Source of the DNA: an uncultured Collinsella sp.
GTDB taxonomy: Bacteria; Actinomycetota; Coriobacteriia; Coriobacteriales; Coriobacteriaceae
Direction of reading: 5' to 3'
Length of the DNA: 13,843 nt
Assembly (NCBI GenBank): GCA_947002045.1
Contig: CAMQJB010000052.1
Coordinates: 1-13,843 of the forward strand
Below are positions 12,019-13,843 of the stretch, piece after piece. Position 1 is the first letter of the stretch; each line of letters begins with the position of its first letter. The notes beneath the pieces are model-generated. The model searched no databases. It was given only the letters and a program-made list of their open reading frames with translations, and had not been told where the DNA came from. The position numbers and the translations under genes were made by a program.

Positions 12019-13725
12019 ATGCAGCCCAAGCATTCCGCGATTGTCGCGGGCCTGACGCTGGCGCTTTCGTTTGGCGCCGTTACCGCACCCGCGCCCGCCG
12101 CCGCCGAGGAGCCCACGCCGGGTGTTGCCTCGGATGCCACCGATATCGATAAGGGCCTTTACACCCAGCAGTCCTTCTCGGGCGTGCTGAGGTCGGTTCA
12201 GGGTGTTTCGTTTGTCAACGTGACCGCCGAGATGAAGTACTTCACCAAATATGAGAGCCACGGCAACTATAACCAGGGCTTTTCGTATGGCGACGGCTAC
12301 AACGCGCTTGGTTATTACCAGTTCGACCGTCGTTGGTCGCTCGTTCCGTTTATGAAGCAGGTCTACAACTACGATTCTGTTAAGTACGGCATGCTTAAGG
12401 CTGCGATCGATCGCGGCAGCGAGATTTCCAACGTGAACAACCCCATGTATGCGAACGGCCAGCTCACCGAGCTGGGCCGTATTGCGCAGGAGGCCTTCCA
12501 GGGTGCTTATAACGCCGACCCTGCTGAGTTTTCGGCTCTACAGGATGCGTATGCGTATAACTCGTACTATGCGGTGACCGAGGCGTGGCTCAAGAGCGCC
12601 CTTGGTATTGACATTTCCGGCCGTGCCGACTGCGTCAAGGGTATGGTGTGGAGTATCACCAATATGTGCGGCACCGGTGGCTGCCAGGACTTTTTCCGCT
12701 GGGCAAACCTTTCTAACAGTATGACCGACCGCGAGTTTGTGACGGCGCTTTCCAACAGCGTGGTCAATAATGTGGCGACCAAGTATGCAAGCCAGCCCCA
12801 GTACCACGAGGGCTGGAAGAACCGCTACCGCAATGAGCTCAAGGATTGCCTCGTCTATATCGCCGAGGACGAGGCTTCCGCGGCAACGCCCGTGCAGCCC
12901 GAGCCCACGCCGGCACCTTCGCCGACGCCTGATTCGAATGACGACTCGAGCGACGATGCCAACGATGGCAGGATGGATGCGCCCTCGACCGATGCTGGCG
13001 GCGATGGCTCTGCTGGTGGCGTTGCCAACGACGGCTCTACCTCGAGCGGCTCCGATTCTAACGGCTCTGCTGCGGGCGATTCGTCTTCAAGCTCTGCCGG
13101 CAATACGGACGGCGCCGCCTCCGGTTCGACCGACGCTGGTTCCTCTGACTCTTCCACTGGCTCCAGCGATTCTTCCGCCGATACTGGTTCTAGCAATGAC
13201 TCTAACTCTAACGCCGCTACTGATTCCGGTGCTTCCAAGGACGACTCGAATAAGGCGCCGGACGCGCCCGCTACTTCGACGGACAAGAAGCCCTCTTTCG
13301 TTGTGCAGCTTGGCTGCACGTTTGGTTCCTCGCTGATGGCTGGCGTAAGCAGCTCGTCTCCTGACAAGAACAATTCTGATCAGGCTTCTACGACGCAGAC
13401 CGCGGTCGCGAGGGATGAATCCAAGGAGAAGGACGAGAGCAAGGGCAAGACCGACGACGGAAAGCAGCAGGGCGAGGACGGCGGTAAGGACAACGCCGAT
13501 AACCAGAACCAGGAGCAAAATGGCTCCAAAACGGTGACCGCCACGACCACGATCACGACGACCAAGTCCTCGGGCGGTAACATGCCCAAGACGGGCGACC
13601 TTATCGTTATGGCGAGCCTTGCCAGTGCAAGTTTGGCTACGCTTGGTGCCACGTCTATTGTGAGTGGCAAGCATAAGCTCGATCAGCAGAATAAGACTGC
13701 TGGTGAGGACGGTTCTGAGGAGTAG
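12019..13725 (+). CDS. Secreted, wall-anchored protein with lysozyme-like N-terminal domain
   Basis: The 568-residue product starts at ATG 12019 behind GGGAGG. Residues 1-29 are a signal peptide (hydrophobic 7-22, likely cleavage after AAA at 27-29). The domain at about 45-285 contains KYESHGNY (77-84), then GDGYNALGYYQFD (91-103), a layout like lysozyme-fold and tail-lysozyme enzymes where the glutamate (here E79) is catalytic and a G-x-Y/M-Q segment follows; this is an inference from pattern. Cysteines at 205, 217, 221 and 277 may form disulfides. Residues 290-425 are a proline, then serine/aspartate/glycine-rich linker, 450-520 a charged and threonine-rich stalk. MPKTG at 522-526, a hydrophobic stretch 528-549 and a charged tail form a sortase signal with methionine in place of leucine. 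It probably acts on peptidoglycan at the cell surface. It is transcribed alone. Confidence 0.75.
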   Translation: MQPKHSAIVAGLTLALSFGAVTAPAPAAAEEPTPGVASDATDIDKGLYTQQSFSGVLRSVQGVSFVNVTAEMKYFTKYESHGNYNQGFSYGDGYNALGYYQFDRRWSLVPFMKQVYNYDSVKYGMLKAAIDRGSEISNVNNPMYANGQLTELGRIAQEAFQGAYNADPAEFSALQDAYAYNSYYAVTEAWLKSALGIDISGRADCVKGMVWSITNMCGTGGCQDFFRWANLSNSMTDREFVTALSNSVVNNVATKYASQPQYHEGWKNRYRNELKDCLVYIAEDEASAATPVQPEPTPAPSPTPDSNDDSSDDANDGRMDAPSTDAGGDGSAGGVANDGSTSSGSDSNGSAAGDSSSSSAGNTDGAASGSTDAGSSDSSTGSSDSSADTGSSNDSNSNAATDSGASKDDSNKAPDAPATSTDKKPSFVVQLGCTFGSSLMAGVSSSSPDKNNSDQASTTQTAVARDESKEKDESKGKTDDGKQQGEDGGKDNADNQNQEQNGSKTVTATTTITTTKSSGGNMPKTGDLIVMASLASASLATLGATSIVSGKHKLDQQNKTAGEDGSEE

Positions 13726-13757
13726 CCCCTCGGTTGTCAGATAGCTAAAGAGTTGGG

Positions 13758-13792
13758 ACGGGGCCCGGTGCGAATGCATCGGGCCCCGTTTT
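13758..13792 (+). terminator. Strong Rho-independent terminator
   Basis: Arms 13758-13771 and 13776-13789 pair over 14 positions with one G-T pair around a GAAT loop, and four T follow. It lies 32 bp past the stop of the secreted-protein gene. Confidence 0.92.
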
Positions 13793-13810
13793 GTTACGGG
13801 CTTTAGCCTG

Positions 13811-13833
13811 TGCGGGGCGCGCAGCGCGCCGCA
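13811..13833. repeat. GC-rich inverted repeat near the window end
   Basis: TGCGG and CCGCA flank CGCG/CGCG arms with a two-base bulge and a short loop. There is no T tract on either strand. The sequence ends ten bases later, so what it belongs to cannot be judged. Confidence 0.3.
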
Positions 13834-13843
13834 TCAGAAACCA

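Noticed and set aside
12855..13779. Minus-strand open frames opposite the secreted-protein linker
   Set aside because: They mirror the repetitive serine/aspartate codons of the real gene and lack ribosome sites.
1..13843. CRISPR array
   Set aside because: No set of regularly spaced repeats with unique spacers is present.

Overview
The window looks like chromosomal DNA from a high-GC anaerobic actinobacterium of the class Coriobacteriia, most likely Collinsella or a close relative. The grounds are base composition, a SUF operon in the order sufC-B-D-S-U, the pairing of a NifU-like scaffold with a GGGtGRT protein, and an M-P-K-T-G cell-wall sorting signal. The genus is an inference from gene content, not from a search.

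Layout, left to right. Positions 1-73 hold a tRNA-Lys(CTT) missing its first three bases. It is followed by two diverged tandem flank units of about 175 bp, each with the tRNA 3' tail and its own terminator. Positions 345-417 hold interlocked inverted repeats. A minus-strand flavoprotein of the fumarate reductase/L-aspartate oxidase superfamily follows (464-1990). Next is a minus-strand two-gene unit: a NifU-like Fe-S scaffold protein (3265-3999) and the GGGtGRT protein (2242-3246). A plus-strand Y1/IS200-like transposase-domain protein (4394-5194) has lost its HUH motif and probably its tyrosine, and carries a C-terminal helix-turn-helix. The minus-strand operon sufCBDSU runs from 10516 down to 5271 with overlapping or nearly touching genes and ends in a strong hairpin. 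Divergent from it, on the plus strand, are an Rrf2/IscR-like regulator with three clustered cysteines (10739-11170) and then, 8 bp later, an MNT antitoxin and HEPN toxin pair (11179-11872). The last gene is a secreted, wall-anchored protein with a lysozyme-like N-terminal domain (12019-13725), closed by a strong terminator.

Much of the window serves iron-sulfur metabolism. SufS supplies sulfur from cysteine, SufU receives it, SufBCD assembles clusters, and the Rrf2 regulator probably senses cluster status and acts on the 222-bp divergent region, which holds several inverted repeats. The NifU-like/GGGtGRT pair may be a second Fe-S-related module of unknown function. The most unusual points are the toxin-antitoxin pair apparently riding in the regulator's transcript, the transposase-derived DNA-binding protein without catalytic residues, and a 15-base motif shared by two distant intergenic regions.
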